From Clostridium saccharoperbutylacetonicum N1-4(HMT) (GTDB lineage: Bacteria > Bacillota > Clostridia > Clostridiales > Clostridiaceae), in contig NC_020291.1 in assembly GCF_000340885.1 (NCBI RefSeq), positions 3,843,001-3,907,000 of the forward strand: DNA of 64,000 bases. Reading direction: 5' to 3'. The notes beneath the pieces are model-generated. The model was not told the DNA's origin and did no database searches. It was given only the letters and a program-made list of their open reading frames with translations. Below are positions 16,994 to 26,701 of the stretch, piece after piece. Each line of letters opens with the position of its first letter. Within the stretch, counting starts at the first letter, position 1. The position numbers and the translations under genes are program-made.

Positions 16994-17038
16994 AAAAAAC
17001 TAACCCATTTGTGTCCATTAACAAACAGATTAGTTTTT
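16994..17038 (-). terminator. Terminator of ldh
   Basis: AAAAACTAA (16995-17003) pairs with TTAGTTTTT (17030-17038), and the stem is extended by CATTTGT/ACAAACA. A T-run follows on the minus strand, 16 nt after the ldh stop. Confidence 0.78.
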
Positions 17039-17054
17039 CATTTATTTATGTTTT

Positions 17055-18002
17055 TTAATTTAACTTTTCATTATATTCCTTAATAATACTAATAGATTTT
17101 TTAAGTTCTACCATCTCATCATCCGATAAATGATATTCCACCAATTCCTTTACTCCTTGACTATTTAAAACTGCTGGCACTCCAATATATATTTTTTCTT
17201 CATCATACTCACCATTAAGCATAGCAGATACGGGTATTACTTTATTTTCATCATTTAATACTGCCCTTATAATTTGGACAGTTGTTGCAGCTATTCCAAA
17301 AGTCGTTGCACCTTTAGCATTAACAATTCTGTAAGCTATTTTTTTAATATCCTCTGTAACTGTATTTATGTTAAATCCTTCTAGACGTACTTTATTATCA
17401 TTAATAATATCAAGAAATTTTTTCCCACCAACTGTAATTTGACTCCAAGGAATAATTTGTGAGTCCCCATGTTCTCCCATACATAATGCATGCACACTTT
17501 GTGGATCAACATTCATAACATCTGCCAAATGATATCTCAAACGTGCAGAATCTAAAGCTGTACCAGTACCAATAACTTTATTCGCAGAAATACCTGAAAG
17601 TTTATGAACATAATAAGACATAACATCAACTGGATTTGTTATGACAATGAAAATTCCGCTGAAACCACTTTCCATAACTTTTGGTACAATATTATTCATT
17701 ATTCCAGCTGCTTTTTCTATCATATCTAATCGCGTCTGTCCTGTAATATAAGGTAGAGCTGCCGCTATTACAACTATATCCGCATCAGAGCATTCATCAT
17801 ATTCTCCATCTTTAATTCTCATCTTACTCCCACTATAACCAAGAGAATGTTGCAAGTCAGTGGCCTCTGCCCATGCTTTTTCTTTATTAATATCAATTAA
17901 TATCAAATCATCACAAACATGATTTCTTACTATATCAAATGCTACTGCTGCCCCAACAGCACCTGTTCCAACCACTACCACTTTACTTCTACCAATTGCC
18001 AT
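17055..18002 (-). CDS. ldh: L-lactate dehydrogenase
   Basis: 315 residues from the ATG at 18002 after AAAGGA; the upstream in-frame ATG lies within the ribosome site. Rossmann motif GTGAVGAAVA, substrate-binding region ITNPVDVMSYYVHKLSG, and the catalytic His in GEHGDS. These and the length match NAD-dependent L-LDH, which reduces pyruvate to L-lactate and regenerates NAD+ in fermentation. Malate dehydrogenase is less likely, given the GTGTALDSARLR pattern. Monocistronic, with its own terminator. I find no Rex-like TTGTTAA-N4-TTAACAA in the upstream 200 nt. Confidence 0.9.
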   Translation of the reverse strand: MAIGRSKVVVVGTGAVGAAVAFDIVRNHVCDDLILIDINKEKAWAEATDLQHSLGYSGSKMRIKDGEYDECSDADIVVIAAALPYITGQTRLDMIEKAAGIMNNIVPKVMESGFSGIFIVITNPVDVMSYYVHKLSGISANKVIGTGTALDSARLRYHLADVMNVDPQSVHALCMGEHGDSQIIPWSQITVGGKKFLDIINDNKVRLEGFNINTVTEDIKKIAYRIVNAKGATTFGIAATTVQIIRAVLNDENKVIPVSAMLNGEYDEEKIYIGVPAVLNSQGVKELVEYHLSDDEMVELKKSISIIKEYNEKLN

Positions 18003-18062
18003 ATATCTCATCCTTTACTATCTATAATAAACAATTATATCAGAAAATTTTATATTCTATAT

Positions 18063-18155
18063 ACTTGTTGCAAAAGTATTGTTCAAAATTTAGAGATTTC
18101 CTATAGAAATAAACATTAATTAAGCATTGAGTATTGAACACTGATAATTGCAACC
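18063..18155 (+). repeat. D1: dispersed intergenic repeat
   Basis: GTTGCAAAAGTATTGTTCAA, GATTTCC, AACATTAATT and CATTGAGTATTGAACACTG form an ordered series also found at 43756-43836 and, reversed, at 52870-52973. No coding content. Confidence 0.6.
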
Positions 18156-18202
18156 TATATTACTTATGACTTTGCCTAATTGCTTAATTTTCTGAATATT
18201 GA

Positions 18203-18751
18203 TTATTCATCGACTCTTTTTTTCTTCGGCATTGAGGGGTTAAGATCTCCATACCTATCTTTATCCAATATTATCAGTGCCCGTGATAATTTCTCAACAT
18301 GTTCCTTTTCGTCTCTAATTATTTCATTAATAATTCTTATTAAATTCTCATCAGTTAAATTATCTACAAATTCCTGATAAAGTAATATAGTCTCTAACTC
18401 CCCCTTTATCGCTTGTCTAATTACAACAAGAAGATTTATTTCTTTAAGTACTTTGCCTGTCAAATCACTGTATTTACCCTTTTGAGATATTTTTAAATGA
18501 TCTCTCACTTCTTCAGATAATTCTTTTTCTTCTGAGTCTAAAGATCTTAATAAAGTTAGAAAAATCGAATAGTGCCTCTTTTCTTCCAACATTATATGAT
18601 GGAATAATTCTTTTAATTGTCTGTTATCTGTTGATTCTATAAAATCACTATAATCATTTATTCCCACCATCTCTGAAATAAGACCTTCTCTTAAAAAGCC
18701 TTCAATATTATTCATAATGCCTTGTGGCTGTCTATTGGTTGTGTAACTCAT
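18203..18751 (-). CDS. Ferritin-like (rubrerythrin-type) diiron protein
   Basis: 182 residues, almost entirely helical. Two metal-binding motifs of the ExxH type, LEEKRHYS and RDEKEHVE, plus Glu residues in the first and third helices (REGLISEMVG, KGELETILL) fit a four-helix diiron bundle. There is no rubredoxin domain. Related proteins act in oxidative-stress defence or in spore layers of clostridia. AGGTGAT precedes the start. It is followed by repeat D1. Confidence 0.8.
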   Translation of the reverse strand: MSYTTNRQPQGIMNNIEGFLREGLISEMVGINDYSDFIESTDNRQLKELFHHIMLEEKRHYSIFLTLLRSLDSEEKELSEEVRDHLKISQKGKYSDLTGKVLKEINLLVVIRQAIKGELETILLYQEFVDNLTDENLIRIINEIIRDEKEHVEKLSRALIILDKDRYGDLNPSMPKKKRVDE

Positions 18752-18820
18752 AATATCACCTAAATTATTTATATATGTTATATTTATTAGTTATATTATG
18801 ATTTAAGCACACCTTTTTGT

Positions 18821-20500
18821 TTATAATTTTATTTTCTCAACAAGTTCCTTCATAAAACCATCTTCAAATGGACTTTTAAGGTCAACGTGATTTAACATAT
18901 TAGGGAAGAAATCTTTTGCTGATTGTTTTGAAAATGCAACATATTTTTTCCAAGCCTTCATATAATCCTCATCCATCAAGCCTTTAAATTGAAGTGCACA
19001 AGTTTGAGCAAGAGAATAATCTATATAATAAAATGGTGAATTATATATATGTCTTTGCATTTGCCAAGTACGTCCATCACCATAAAATTCGTCATTTTCA
19101 AATGCAAGATGTGGCTTGTATTCTTTTTCTAACTGCTTCCAAGCTTCTCTTCTTTCTTTAGGGGTAAGTTCTGGTTTTGTATATACTATTTCTTGGAATT
19201 CATCAACCATACAGCCATATGGTATGAAGGCTATAGCATCTTCAAGTTGAAGTTTTCTATAATCTTCTGCTCTTTCACCAAAGAATAATTCCATCCATTT
19301 GCCTGTAAAAAATTCCATAGACATAGAGTGAGTTTCTGCTGTTTCCATAGTAATGTTATTATGTTCTGCTACCTCATCATTTCTTGTTAAAAATCCTTGG
19401 AAGGCGTGGCCACACTCATGTGTAATAACATCTACATCACCACTAGTACCATTAAAATTAGCAAAGATTATTGGTGCCTTATAAAGCATAAGCATATCCA
19501 TATAACCTCCAGCTCTTTTATTAGGTCTTCCTAGAACATCGAATAATTCATGATCTAACATAAAATTGAAAAATTCATTTGTTTCTGGAGATAATTCACT
19601 GTACATTTTTTTACCTGCTGCAAAAATATCATCAGCAGTTCCAATTGGAATAGGATTTCCTTCTAGAAAATAAACTCCCTCATCAACAAAATCAAGTTTT
19701 TCCAAACCTAGACGTTTTCTTCTATTTTCATGCATTTGTGATGCAAGTGGAACTAAATACTTTTTAACTTGATTTCTAAAGTTAGCCACATCTTCTTTAG
19801 TATAAGAATTACGTTGCATATTATAATAACCAAGCTCTACAAAATTTTCATATTCCATTGACTTTGCTTGTTTATTACGATTAGCTACAAGTTTATCAAA
19901 AATTTCATCTAGTTCATCTGCAATTGTAAGTAATTTTTCACATCTCACTTTTGCTGCTTCTATTCTAGTTGCTCTGTCTTTCGACTTTAAATATTTTAAC
20001 ATTAGAGATAAATTAAGGATTTCCCCTCTAAATTCAACTTTAGTTTGGGCTATAAGCTTAGTGTATCTTGATCTAAGAGCATTTTCTTCTTGTTTAAGTG
20101 GAATAAGAACATCTGCAAATGACTTCATTTTTATTTCAATATCCTTGAAAGCCACTTTGCCAATTTTATCTTCAAGATACGCTCTATATTTTGAGTTAAA
20201 AAGAAGCTTTTGATACTTTACCTTAAAGCTTTCAATTTTAGGTGATATTGTATCATAATATTCCTGCTCCCCCTCATAAAATTTATCTGATACATCACCA
20301 TGATGTCTCATAGCAGCCAAAACCATAGCTGTACTAACTTTCTCCATTAAAGCGTAATATTTTTTATGAACCGAAAACTGCTCTTCTCCATCTTTAGCTT
20401 GATTAAATTGATTAATTATATCTGAAGCTTCCTTTTCAAAAGCTTCAATTGTTATTCTTTCATATGGAAGTTCTGATAATTTAAATTTTTCCTCTGTCAT
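18821..20500 (-). CDS. pepF: M3-family oligoendopeptidase F
   Basis: 559 residues from an ATG at 20500 after TTAGGAGG; the upstream ATG overlaps that site. The zinc-binding motif is HECGHAFQGF (HExxH), with a downstream Glu in ETAETHSMSMEFF, as in M3B oligoendopeptidases. It is a cytoplasmic zinc metallopeptidase cleaving short peptides. N-terminal helical region 1-190; catalytic region about 330-450. Single gene. The divergent gene starts 155 nt away. Confidence 0.9.
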   Translation of the reverse strand: MTEEKFKLSELPYERITIEAFEKEASDIINQFNQAKDGEEQFSVHKKYYALMEKVSTAMVLAAMRHHGDVSDKFYEGEQEYYDTISPKIESFKVKYQKLLFNSKYRAYLEDKIGKVAFKDIEIKMKSFADVLIPLKQEENALRSRYTKLIAQTKVEFRGEILNLSLMLKYLKSKDRATRIEAAKVRCEKLLTIADELDEIFDKLVANRNKQAKSMEYENFVELGYYNMQRNSYTKEDVANFRNQVKKYLVPLASQMHENRRKRLGLEKLDFVDEGVYFLEGNPIPIGTADDIFAAGKKMYSELSPETNEFFNFMLDHELFDVLGRPNKRAGGYMDMLMLYKAPIIFANFNGTSGDVDVITHECGHAFQGFLTRNDEVAEHNNITMETAETHSMSMEFFTGKWMELFFGERAEDYRKLQLEDAIAFIPYGCMVDEFQEIVYTKPELTPKERREAWKQLEKEYKPHLAFENDEFYGDGRTWQMQRHIYNSPFYYIDYSLAQTCALQFKGLMDEDYMKAWKKYVAFSKQSAKDFFPNMLNHVDLKSPFEDGFMKELVEKIKL

Positions 20501-20654
20501 TTTTTTACCTCCTAAGATGTACATATTAATTATAATTTTTCTTCTATATATATAGCTTTTTTATTAGTATTTACATACGTAATTATAATCTTACAAGTAT
20601 CAAATTGAAAATTATGTTATAATTTAACTGATTATATTTAAGGATGTGGATAAC

Positions 20655-21377
20655 ATGGAATTTAAATTAAAGCCTAGGAAAAGGTTCAAATTAAAAAATA
20701 TAATACTTTCAGTAATTTTTATTTTTGCATATGGAATTTCGATTTTTACGACATTGCAAAAACCAAATTTAAATATTGATAATAAGATTAATGATTTACT
20801 TTCTTCTAAAAATGATACTCAAACTTCAAAAACTGATACAGAAAATAGTAAGAACAATGACAAAAGATCTCCAGCTAAAAATGATAGTTCTACTAAATCC
20901 ACTCAAAGTTCTTCAAATAATGTTATTGATCCTAAAGACTATAGCAGACTTACCGTTAATGAGTATGTTAACCTTTGTGTAGATCAAACTTTTGGAAAGA
21001 AAAATAATATAGATAAACCATTCTTAAGTTCTATTCGTTTTACAAATAACTGTCAGCTAATTCATATAAACATTGGTTATTATGGAAACAGCGAACAATT
21101 AAAAGCTGCTGCAATAAATGCTAGTGTTGAACTTTATAAGTCATTATACACCCTTTATCCAGAAAAATTTGGACATACTGTATTTGGTATTACTGTTAGT
21201 GGTAGAATAATAAATAAGAAAGGAACTGACACTGATATTGAAGAAGCAGCTGTTAGCTGGTATGATGATAAAACTCTTAAGGCCCTAGACATAAATAAAC
21301 TTACTGTTGATAATTTTAAAAATACTGTATATCGCTTTTATGATTATCAAAACATGGCAGGTATTCAAAGAGATTAA
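20655..21377 (+). CDS. Signal-anchored extracytoplasmic protein
   Basis: 240 residues. A basic N-terminus precedes one hydrophobic segment (residues about 17-35, NIILSVIFIFAYGISIF). A Ser/Thr/Lys/Asn/Asp-rich linker (about 45-95) leads to a folded domain of about 140 residues with no motif I recognise. The ATG at 20655 is preferred over a GTG 9 nt upstream because AGGATG lies better spaced from it. It precedes another membrane-protein gene by 22 nt and probably shares its transcript. Confidence 0.75.
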   Translation: MEFKLKPRKRFKLKNIILSVIFIFAYGISIFTTLQKPNLNIDNKINDLLSSKNDTQTSKTDTENSKNNDKRSPAKNDSSTKSTQSSSNNVIDPKDYSRLTVNEYVNLCVDQTFGKKNNIDKPFLSSIRFTNNCQLIHINIGYYGNSEQLKAAAINASVELYKSLYTLYPEKFGHTVFGITVSGRIINKKGTDTDIEEAAVSWYDDKTLKALDINKLTVDNFKNTVYRFYDYQNMAGIQRD

Positions 21378-21399
21378 TTGTTGAAAGGTAATAAATAAT

Positions 21400-22488
21400 A
21401 TGAATGAAAATAAAAACACACAAAGAATGACCCACTACTTTATTTATCTATTTGTTCTTATAATGTCTATTGACATTGTAACTTATATGTTATTTCCAGT
21501 AATAAAAAATAATCTAGCATTTTTATTAATAGGACTTTTTACTATTGCATTGGATGTAATACTACTACTTTTAATAAGGATAGGTATTAATTGGGCTAGA
21601 TGGACTTTCATTATTTCTCTTATTATGAAATGTGGAATGTTAGTTATTAATACTTTGGATAACTTCTTTATATTTTTTAACTTTAATACAAAATATATAA
21701 TACTAATTTTATATTTTTTAATTATATGCGTTTTAACTTTTTCCAAAGATATAAATAAATTTTTTGAATTGTGTTCACAAGGCCGCTACTATGTAGATCA
21801 ATGTAATGAATATATTAAAACAAGATATAACAGTTCAATATCTTTAAATCATAAATTTTCTATGAATTCTTTATCCGATAATTGTATTTTAATGGCAGTT
21901 AATTCTGCTATAGATAATTGTGATTTTGATATAATCATAGATAATGCTTTAATATATGATAATTATTTTGAGCGCCACTTTAATGACGAAATTAACGCTA
22001 AAATAAAATATAATATAAAAAAATATGCATTAAAATCAAATGAATCTTATACAAACAAATTACTTAATATTAATAATGGTTCAAATTATGATAGATTAGA
22101 ATTCAATATAGATTCTTCCCTGAACTTATTTGATGAATATAAGACAAAACTTCCTCCTTATGAAGTATTTTATGAATTGAATTCATCAAAAGGAAACTTT
22201 TTTAATTTCATATATTCAATGACTCCAGATTATAATGATCTTGAATTTAATGTTCAATATATTTACTCAATACTAGATCTTTTAAAAAGCTTTAACTACA
22301 GATTTGATATTATTAACTTTTATGATAGAAGCAAGGATACTTCTAATGATAAAATTCATAATGATTCAAAATATATTATTAGAGAACTAACTTATCCCGA
22401 AGCCTGTGATATTCTTGATAATCAAGATTTATCCTTAATAAAAGATAAAATTCGCCATTATATTATGAATTCATCAGAAAACCTATAA
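21400..22488 (+). CDS. Four-helix membrane protein with large soluble C-terminus, unknown
   Basis: 362 residues. Four transmembrane helices lie within residues 10-115 (FIYLFVLIMSIDIVTYMLF, LAFLLIGLFTIALDVILLLL, WTFIISLIMKCGMLVIN, YIILILYFLIICVLTF). About 240 cytoplasmic, Asn/Asp/Tyr-rich residues follow. I recognise no motif. It is probably cotranscribed with the preceding signal-anchored protein gene and ends at a shared bidirectional terminator. Confidence 0.75.
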   Translation: MNENKNTQRMTHYFIYLFVLIMSIDIVTYMLFPVIKNNLAFLLIGLFTIALDVILLLLIRIGINWARWTFIISLIMKCGMLVINTLDNFFIFFNFNTKYIILILYFLIICVLTFSKDINKFFELCSQGRYYVDQCNEYIKTRYNSSISLNHKFSMNSLSDNCILMAVNSAIDNCDFDIIIDNALIYDNYFERHFNDEINAKIKYNIKKYALKSNESYTNKLLNINNGSNYDRLEFNIDSSLNLFDEYKTKLPPYEVFYELNSSKGNFFNFIYSMTPDYNDLEFNVQYIYSILDLLKSFNYRFDIINFYDRSKDTSNDKIHNDSKYIIRELTYPEACDILDNQDLSLIKDKIRHYIMNSSENL

Positions 22489-22545
22489 AGTTTTATTTAG
22501 AATCAAAAAATTCATACATAATTAATATTAATACGAAAAATAATA

Positions 22546-22573
22546 AATGCACTAAGAATTATCCTAGTGCATT
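22546..22573. terminator. Bidirectional terminator between membrane protein and SASP genes
   Basis: AATGCACTA (22546-22554) pairs with TAGTGCATT (22565-22573). T-rich tracts lie on both sides, serving the two convergent genes. Confidence 0.7.
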
Positions 22574-22589
22574 CTTTATTAGTTATTTT

Positions 22590-22796
22590 TTAGAGTCCTT
22601 GTTCGTAACTTTCAATCATTCTTTTAACCATTTCTCCACCAACACTTCCATTTTGTCTTGAAGAAAGGTTTCCTTTATCAGTATTTTCATAATTGCTTAA
22701 TCCTATTTCTGAAGCAACCTCAGTTTTCAATCTGTTTAAACCTGCCTTTGCCTCTGGTACTAAAGTTCTATTGCTTCCACTATTACTTGATGCCAT
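22590..22796 (-). CDS. Alpha/beta-type small acid-soluble spore protein (SASP)
   Basis: 68 residues after TTAAGGAGG. The family signature is complete: LVPEAKAGLNRLKTEVASE with the germination-protease cleavage region TEVASEIG, then GGEMVKRMIESYE. It coats and protects DNA in the dormant spore and is degraded at germination. Expected to be under SigG in the forespore; I could not fix a convincing SigG promoter. A hairpin AGCAAATTT/AAATTTGCT lies in its leader. Firm evidence that the organism sporulates. Confidence 0.95.
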   Translation of the reverse strand: MASSNSGSNRTLVPEAKAGLNRLKTEVASEIGLSNYENTDKGNLSSRQNGSVGGEMVKRMIESYEQGL

Positions 22797-22925
22797 AATT
22801 ACATACCTCCTTAAGTTTAAACTTTACCTAGCAAATTTTTATAAATTTGCTTTGCACTATTATATTAACCACTACTATCAATAATACTCTATAAAATTAT
22901 TAACATAAATAGCATTATAGTGTTT

Positions 22926-22963
22926 AACTGCTAAACCTTGAGACAAGGTTTAGCAGTTGTTTT
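22926..22963 (+). terminator. Strong hairpin with T-run upstream of the HAD gene
   Basis: AACTGCTAAACCTTG (22926-22940) pairs perfectly with CAAGGTTTAGCAGTT (22944-22958) around a 3-nt loop, followed by GTTTTTC. No plus-strand gene ends here. It is either an attenuator in the leader of the HAD gene (125 nt upstream of its start) or the end of a small RNA. Nothing else is seen in 22797-22925 apart from the SASP promoter region. Confidence 0.7.
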
Positions 22964-23082
22964 TCTTGCTACAATTATTTTTTTAGTTTATTATTAAAAT
23001 GCACGGTCAAGAAATTAATTAACTAAAACAAAAATAAGAAGTAACATACACAACTTGACAATATTTATAAGGAGAACTCAAC

Positions 23083-23952
23083 ATGATAAAATTAATTGCA
23101 TCGGATATGGATGGTACTTTACTAGGAAGTAACCATAAGATATCAAAAGAAAATATAGAAGCTATAAGATTAGCGCAAGATAAAGGAATTAAGTTTGCTA
23201 TTGCTACTGGCAGAGCATATGAAGATGTAAAACCTTTTTTAGACGAACATAATTTAAAATGTGAATGTGTAGTACTTAATGGCGGAGAATATAGAAATAT
23301 CGATGGCAAAACTGTTGCTGGAATATATATTGATAAAAATAAAGCTTCTGAAATTTTAAAAGTAATGTCAAATTATCCTTTATCGGTTGAAATATATACT
23401 GACAATGGATATTATACAACCAATACAAAGGAAGAAACCTTAGCTGGTATGATAAAAAGAGAAAAGACCTTCCATCCTGAACTCACCAATAAAGATGAAA
23501 TCTACAAATATGCTATTAAAAATCCACATTTTGTTAATATGAATTACATAACAGATATGGAAGAATTCTTGAACAATAATGTAAATATAGGAAAATTCGT
23601 TTCATTTACAGAATCCCTTGAAGAAATCACCATACTAAAAGAGCAATTAAATAAAATTGATGGTTTAGCTATTTCCTCAAGTTTTATAACAAATATAGAA
23701 ATTAACCATGCTAATGCGACTAAGGGAAAGCTCCTTGCTAAAGTTGCTGAAAATATTAACATAGAAAAAGATGAAGTAGTTGTTTTAGGCGATAGTTCAA
23801 ATGATTATTCTATGTTTATGGAATTTCCAAATTCCTTTGCTATGGAAAATGCAATTCCAGAAATAAAAAAAGTTGCAAAATATATAACTTCAAGCAATTT
23901 AGAACATGGTGTAGCAAAGGCAATTTATAGAATCCTAGATTCTAATAAATAA
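23083..23952 (+). CDS. Cof-type HAD-superfamily phosphatase
   Basis: 289 residues after AAGGAG. HAD motif I is DMDGTLLGSN with the nucleophile Asp; motif II is ATGRAYED; the Lys is in NHANATKGKLL; motif IV is VVLGDSSNDYSMF. A type IIB cap (about 85-205) marks the Cof subfamily, which dephosphorylates sugar phosphates, FMN or similar small metabolites. The substrate is not predictable. It may be controlled by the terminator-like hairpin in its leader. Confidence 0.9.
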   Translation: MIKLIASDMDGTLLGSNHKISKENIEAIRLAQDKGIKFAIATGRAYEDVKPFLDEHNLKCECVVLNGGEYRNIDGKTVAGIYIDKNKASEILKVMSNYPLSVEIYTDNGYYTTNTKEETLAGMIKREKTFHPELTNKDEIYKYAIKNPHFVNMNYITDMEEFLNNNVNIGKFVSFTESLEEITILKEQLNKIDGLAISSSFITNIEINHANATKGKLLAKVAENINIEKDEVVVLGDSSNDYSMFMEFPNSFAMENAIPEIKKVAKYITSSNLEHGVAKAIYRILDSNK

Positions 23953-23962
23953 ATTTTCACAT

Positions 23963-23998
23963 AAAAGAACTGTTACAAAAATAGTAGCAGTTCTTTTT
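23963..23998. terminator. Bidirectional terminator between HAD and secreted-protein genes
   Basis: AAAAGAACTG pairs with CAGTTCTTTT across a 16-nt loop with inner pairing. T-runs on both strands serve the convergent genes. Confidence 0.78.
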
Positions 23999-24014
23999 GC
24001 AACTTTGTATTAAA

Positions 24015-25286
24015 TTAGGCCATAGGTTTAGAATTTACAAAAGTTTTTATTATTTCATCTGAATTATCAGCTTGCCCAAAGAAAATAACTGAATAATAAA
24101 TATCACTTTCTTTCCAAAAGTAACATAGACATGGTGCTTGATTCTCTTCTACTTGCAATTCCTTAAATTTAAAAACTTCTGTATTATTTACATTTAACTT
24201 ACTAACATCAATTTTAACCATTTCATTAGTTTTCCAATTTTTTTCGCTATAATAACCATTCTTCTTTATATAATCATATTGTTTTGAAGTTTTTCCTTCA
24301 TTAAAAGTAATGGAACCATTTTTATTTGTATAAAAACTATCAAGTTCATAATCAATCTTATTATTCTTAATATCTGAATCACTTGAAACACCAACTACTG
24401 ATTCTTTTATATTTATAGCATCATTAATGCTTATTGGTAGCTTTGGAGTAAATCCAAGAAGCTTTTCAGCTTTTTTCAAATCTTCATTATCATAAATTCC
24501 CATAACCCCAGTTTCTGTTGATAATTCATTCTTTATGGTAGAATAGTCATTAATTTTTATTTCTGATGGAGTTACAAGAGATTTTACTATTTTTTTAATC
24601 ATATCTTCTGAAAGTATTATATTTTCCTTATCACTCTTACCTTCCTCAATAATTTGTGAACTGTACCTTATGCTATAATATATACCATCAGCTTGCCAGA
24701 TGAAATATTTGTCACTTATTTTAAATTCCTTTGTTATAAAACCATCTTGTAATTTTTCTGAAGGAGAAGTTATTGATAAGCTTAGACTTGTACCATTAAT
24801 ATCTCCTAGCTTCATAGTTTTTTCTTCAGCTTCAACCTTATGATTTTTAGTTGTCTTCATTTTATCAACTTCTATTTTCTTTGTAGCTTCTACAGGATCA
24901 GTTTTAGATATTTTTAATGAAATATCAGATGCTATATGTTTATCTTCACCATTATAATATAATTGGATAGCATTATCTTTATCTGACAGTTTGATTAACT
25001 GAATAGCTTGTAATTTATCTCCTTCTGGTAGAAAATTTGGCAGCTTAAATTTAAAGTTTGTAACCTTTTCTAGTTTGTATATATCATCATAATCTTTTAC
25101 ATCTGAATCAATAATGAATTTATATGTTCCATTAACATTTGTTTCACTACTTGAAGTAGCTGTTATCAAATTATTATCAGCTGCCTTAACCACAGAGCAA
25201 TTTGCTGCTGTAACAGCTGCAAGCACCATGCAGCTTATTATTGTTTTTCGAGTTATTCTTAATGAGTTTTTCCTAAATTCTTTCAT
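24015..25286 (-). CDS. Secreted protein, possibly with two DUF4367-like repeats
   Basis: 423 residues after AGGGGG. A Sec signal peptide covers residues 1-36 (IISCMVLAAVTAANCSVVKA, cut after AxA). Two regions open alike: KLEKVTNFKFKLPNFLPEG and KAEKLLGFTPKLPISIND, each followed by beta-rich sequence. This resembles DUF4367-type extracytoplasmic domains, but I am not certain. It lies 51 nt downstream of a lipoprotein gene and, beyond it, a two-component system, so the four may form one envelope-sensing unit. Confidence 0.78.
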   Translation of the reverse strand: MKEFRKNSLRITRKTIISCMVLAAVTAANCSVVKAADNNLITATSSSETNVNGTYKFIIDSDVKDYDDIYKLEKVTNFKFKLPNFLPEGDKLQAIQLIKLSDKDNAIQLYYNGEDKHIASDISLKISKTDPVEATKKIEVDKMKTTKNHKVEAEEKTMKLGDINGTSLSLSITSPSEKLQDGFITKEFKISDKYFIWQADGIYYSIRYSSQIIEEGKSDKENIILSEDMIKKIVKSLVTPSEIKINDYSTIKNELSTETGVMGIYDNEDLKKAEKLLGFTPKLPISINDAINIKESVVGVSSDSDIKNNKIDYELDSFYTNKNGSITFNEGKTSKQYDYIKKNGYYSEKNWKTNEMVKIDVSKLNVNNTEVFKFKELQVEENQAPCLCYFWKESDIYYSVIFFGQADNSDEIIKTFVNSKPMA

Positions 25287-25337
25287 TCTTTATTCCCCCT
25301 ATTATATAATTATTTATCATACATATTTCTTAAAAAT

Positions 25338-26573
25338 TTATTGTAATTCAAAAAGATATTTATCATCCTTAAGATATGTAACATCAAATTTACTATCATC
25401 TTTTTTTTCAACTTTAGATTTACTTACTGTTACTATAAATTTATTATGGTTTGGACTAAAAATAAATTCTCTTGGATCATTACAGCCTTCTTCTTCATTA
25501 TTCTTAAACAATTTATCGGTTACAACAAATTTATTTCCTTTTAAGCTCCCATACATGGCAACATCTTGCCTTCTATCTTCACCATCCCCAAAATAAGTGT
25601 AACAAACAAACTGGTTTTTAAAATCAATCGAGTCAATCGATAAATTCTTTCCTTCATAGTTTTCTACATATCTAGTTACATCTTTTTTATCAAAATCCAC
25701 TTTATATATCCTTTCCTTATCATAAGTTGTACCATTTTCTTCTATACAATAAACAAGTAATGTCCCATCTTCAAATATATTTTCAATACTCGGCATACTT
25801 AGATCCATAGATACTTTTTCTCCCGTTTCTATATTTAATTTAGTCAATTTAGCAAATTGGCCAATGTAAATATTATTACCTGTTAAATCAAATTTACAAT
25901 CAATTCCTGCTGCTGAAAATCGTTCCTCAAGAGTATATTTTTTGTTTTCCTTATAATTTAATATTGTATACTCTGCAGTTTCTGCATATTTTTTTCCCTT
26001 TTCTCTATTTAATTTACTAACGTATGAAATATAATCATGTTTAATCAATTGAACATTAAGTACTCTTAAATCCATTTGATCTTTTGACTTTTGACTTCCA
26101 GGTACCCCATTTGGGAATTCCTTGTCAACATCTAAAACCAGTTCCAAGTTCTTTTCTTTAGGATCAAAAGTAAATGCTTGTTTTCTATTTCCTAGCAAAA
26201 TCAATCCATCATGCTGTTTAAATGGAGTATCATATATTCTCGTAATTCTACTATCATTTAATATTTCTGTAATTTCACCACTTTCAACATTATAACTACT
26301 CAGAATTACTTTCGAATCATTAAGACAAGAAGAATCTCGATTAACCGTTAAAACATTCTCATCATCAATCCAAGATAATACCACTTGATTTTCAAGCCCA
26401 CTAAGCTTCTTTTTTAATTCAGGCTGATTTCTAATTTTATTATCTTCTGCTTTAGATGTAACTTCTGCTTTTACATTATCTGAAACTTTAATTTCTTTTA
26501 TCTTCGTGCATCCACTTAATGATGTTATTAAAGCCATTAACAATATAATTATTAATTTAACTAAATGTATCAC
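25338..26573 (-). CDS. Lipoprotein with beta-propeller-like body
   Basis: 411 residues from a GTG 10 nt after AGGGGG. A lipobox LSGC (residues 19-22) follows a hydrophobic N-terminus, so it should be lipid-anchored outside the membrane. The body has recurring short strands with aromatic and Asp-rich turns (VLSWIDDENVLTVNRDSS, EFIFSPNHNKFIVTVSK), like a TolB-type propeller. Substrate unknown. It sits between a sensor-kinase gene (129 nt upstream) and a secreted-protein gene. Confidence 0.78.
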   Translation of the reverse strand: MIHLVKLIIILLMALITSLSGCTKIKEIKVSDNVKAEVTSKAEDNKIRNQPELKKKLSGLENQVVLSWIDDENVLTVNRDSSCLNDSKVILSSYNVESGEITEILNDSRITRIYDTPFKQHDGLILLGNRKQAFTFDPKEKNLELVLDVDKEFPNGVPGSQKSKDQMDLRVLNVQLIKHDYISYVSKLNREKGKKYAETAEYTILNYKENKKYTLEERFSAAGIDCKFDLTGNNIYIGQFAKLTKLNIETGEKVSMDLSMPSIENIFEDGTLLVYCIEENGTTYDKERIYKVDFDKKDVTRYVENYEGKNLSIDSIDFKNQFVCYTYFGDGEDRRQDVAMYGSLKGNKFVVTDKLFKNNEEEGCNDPREFIFSPNHNKFIVTVSKSKVEKKDDSKFDVTYLKDDKYLFELQ

Positions 26574-26701
26574 AACATTAATTCCCCCTAACTCTAATAG
26601 CAGTAAACTATTTAGTTAATATTTTTATAATACGGTTTTTCACGTGCTTTACCCTATATATATATTTTATATCTAAAATGTTTCAAAATTTATGAATAAT
26701 G

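Noticed and set aside
18003..18202. Rex operator upstream of ldh
   Set aside because: No TTGTTAA-N4-TTAACAA-like site was found; only repeat D1 and AT-rich sequence are present.
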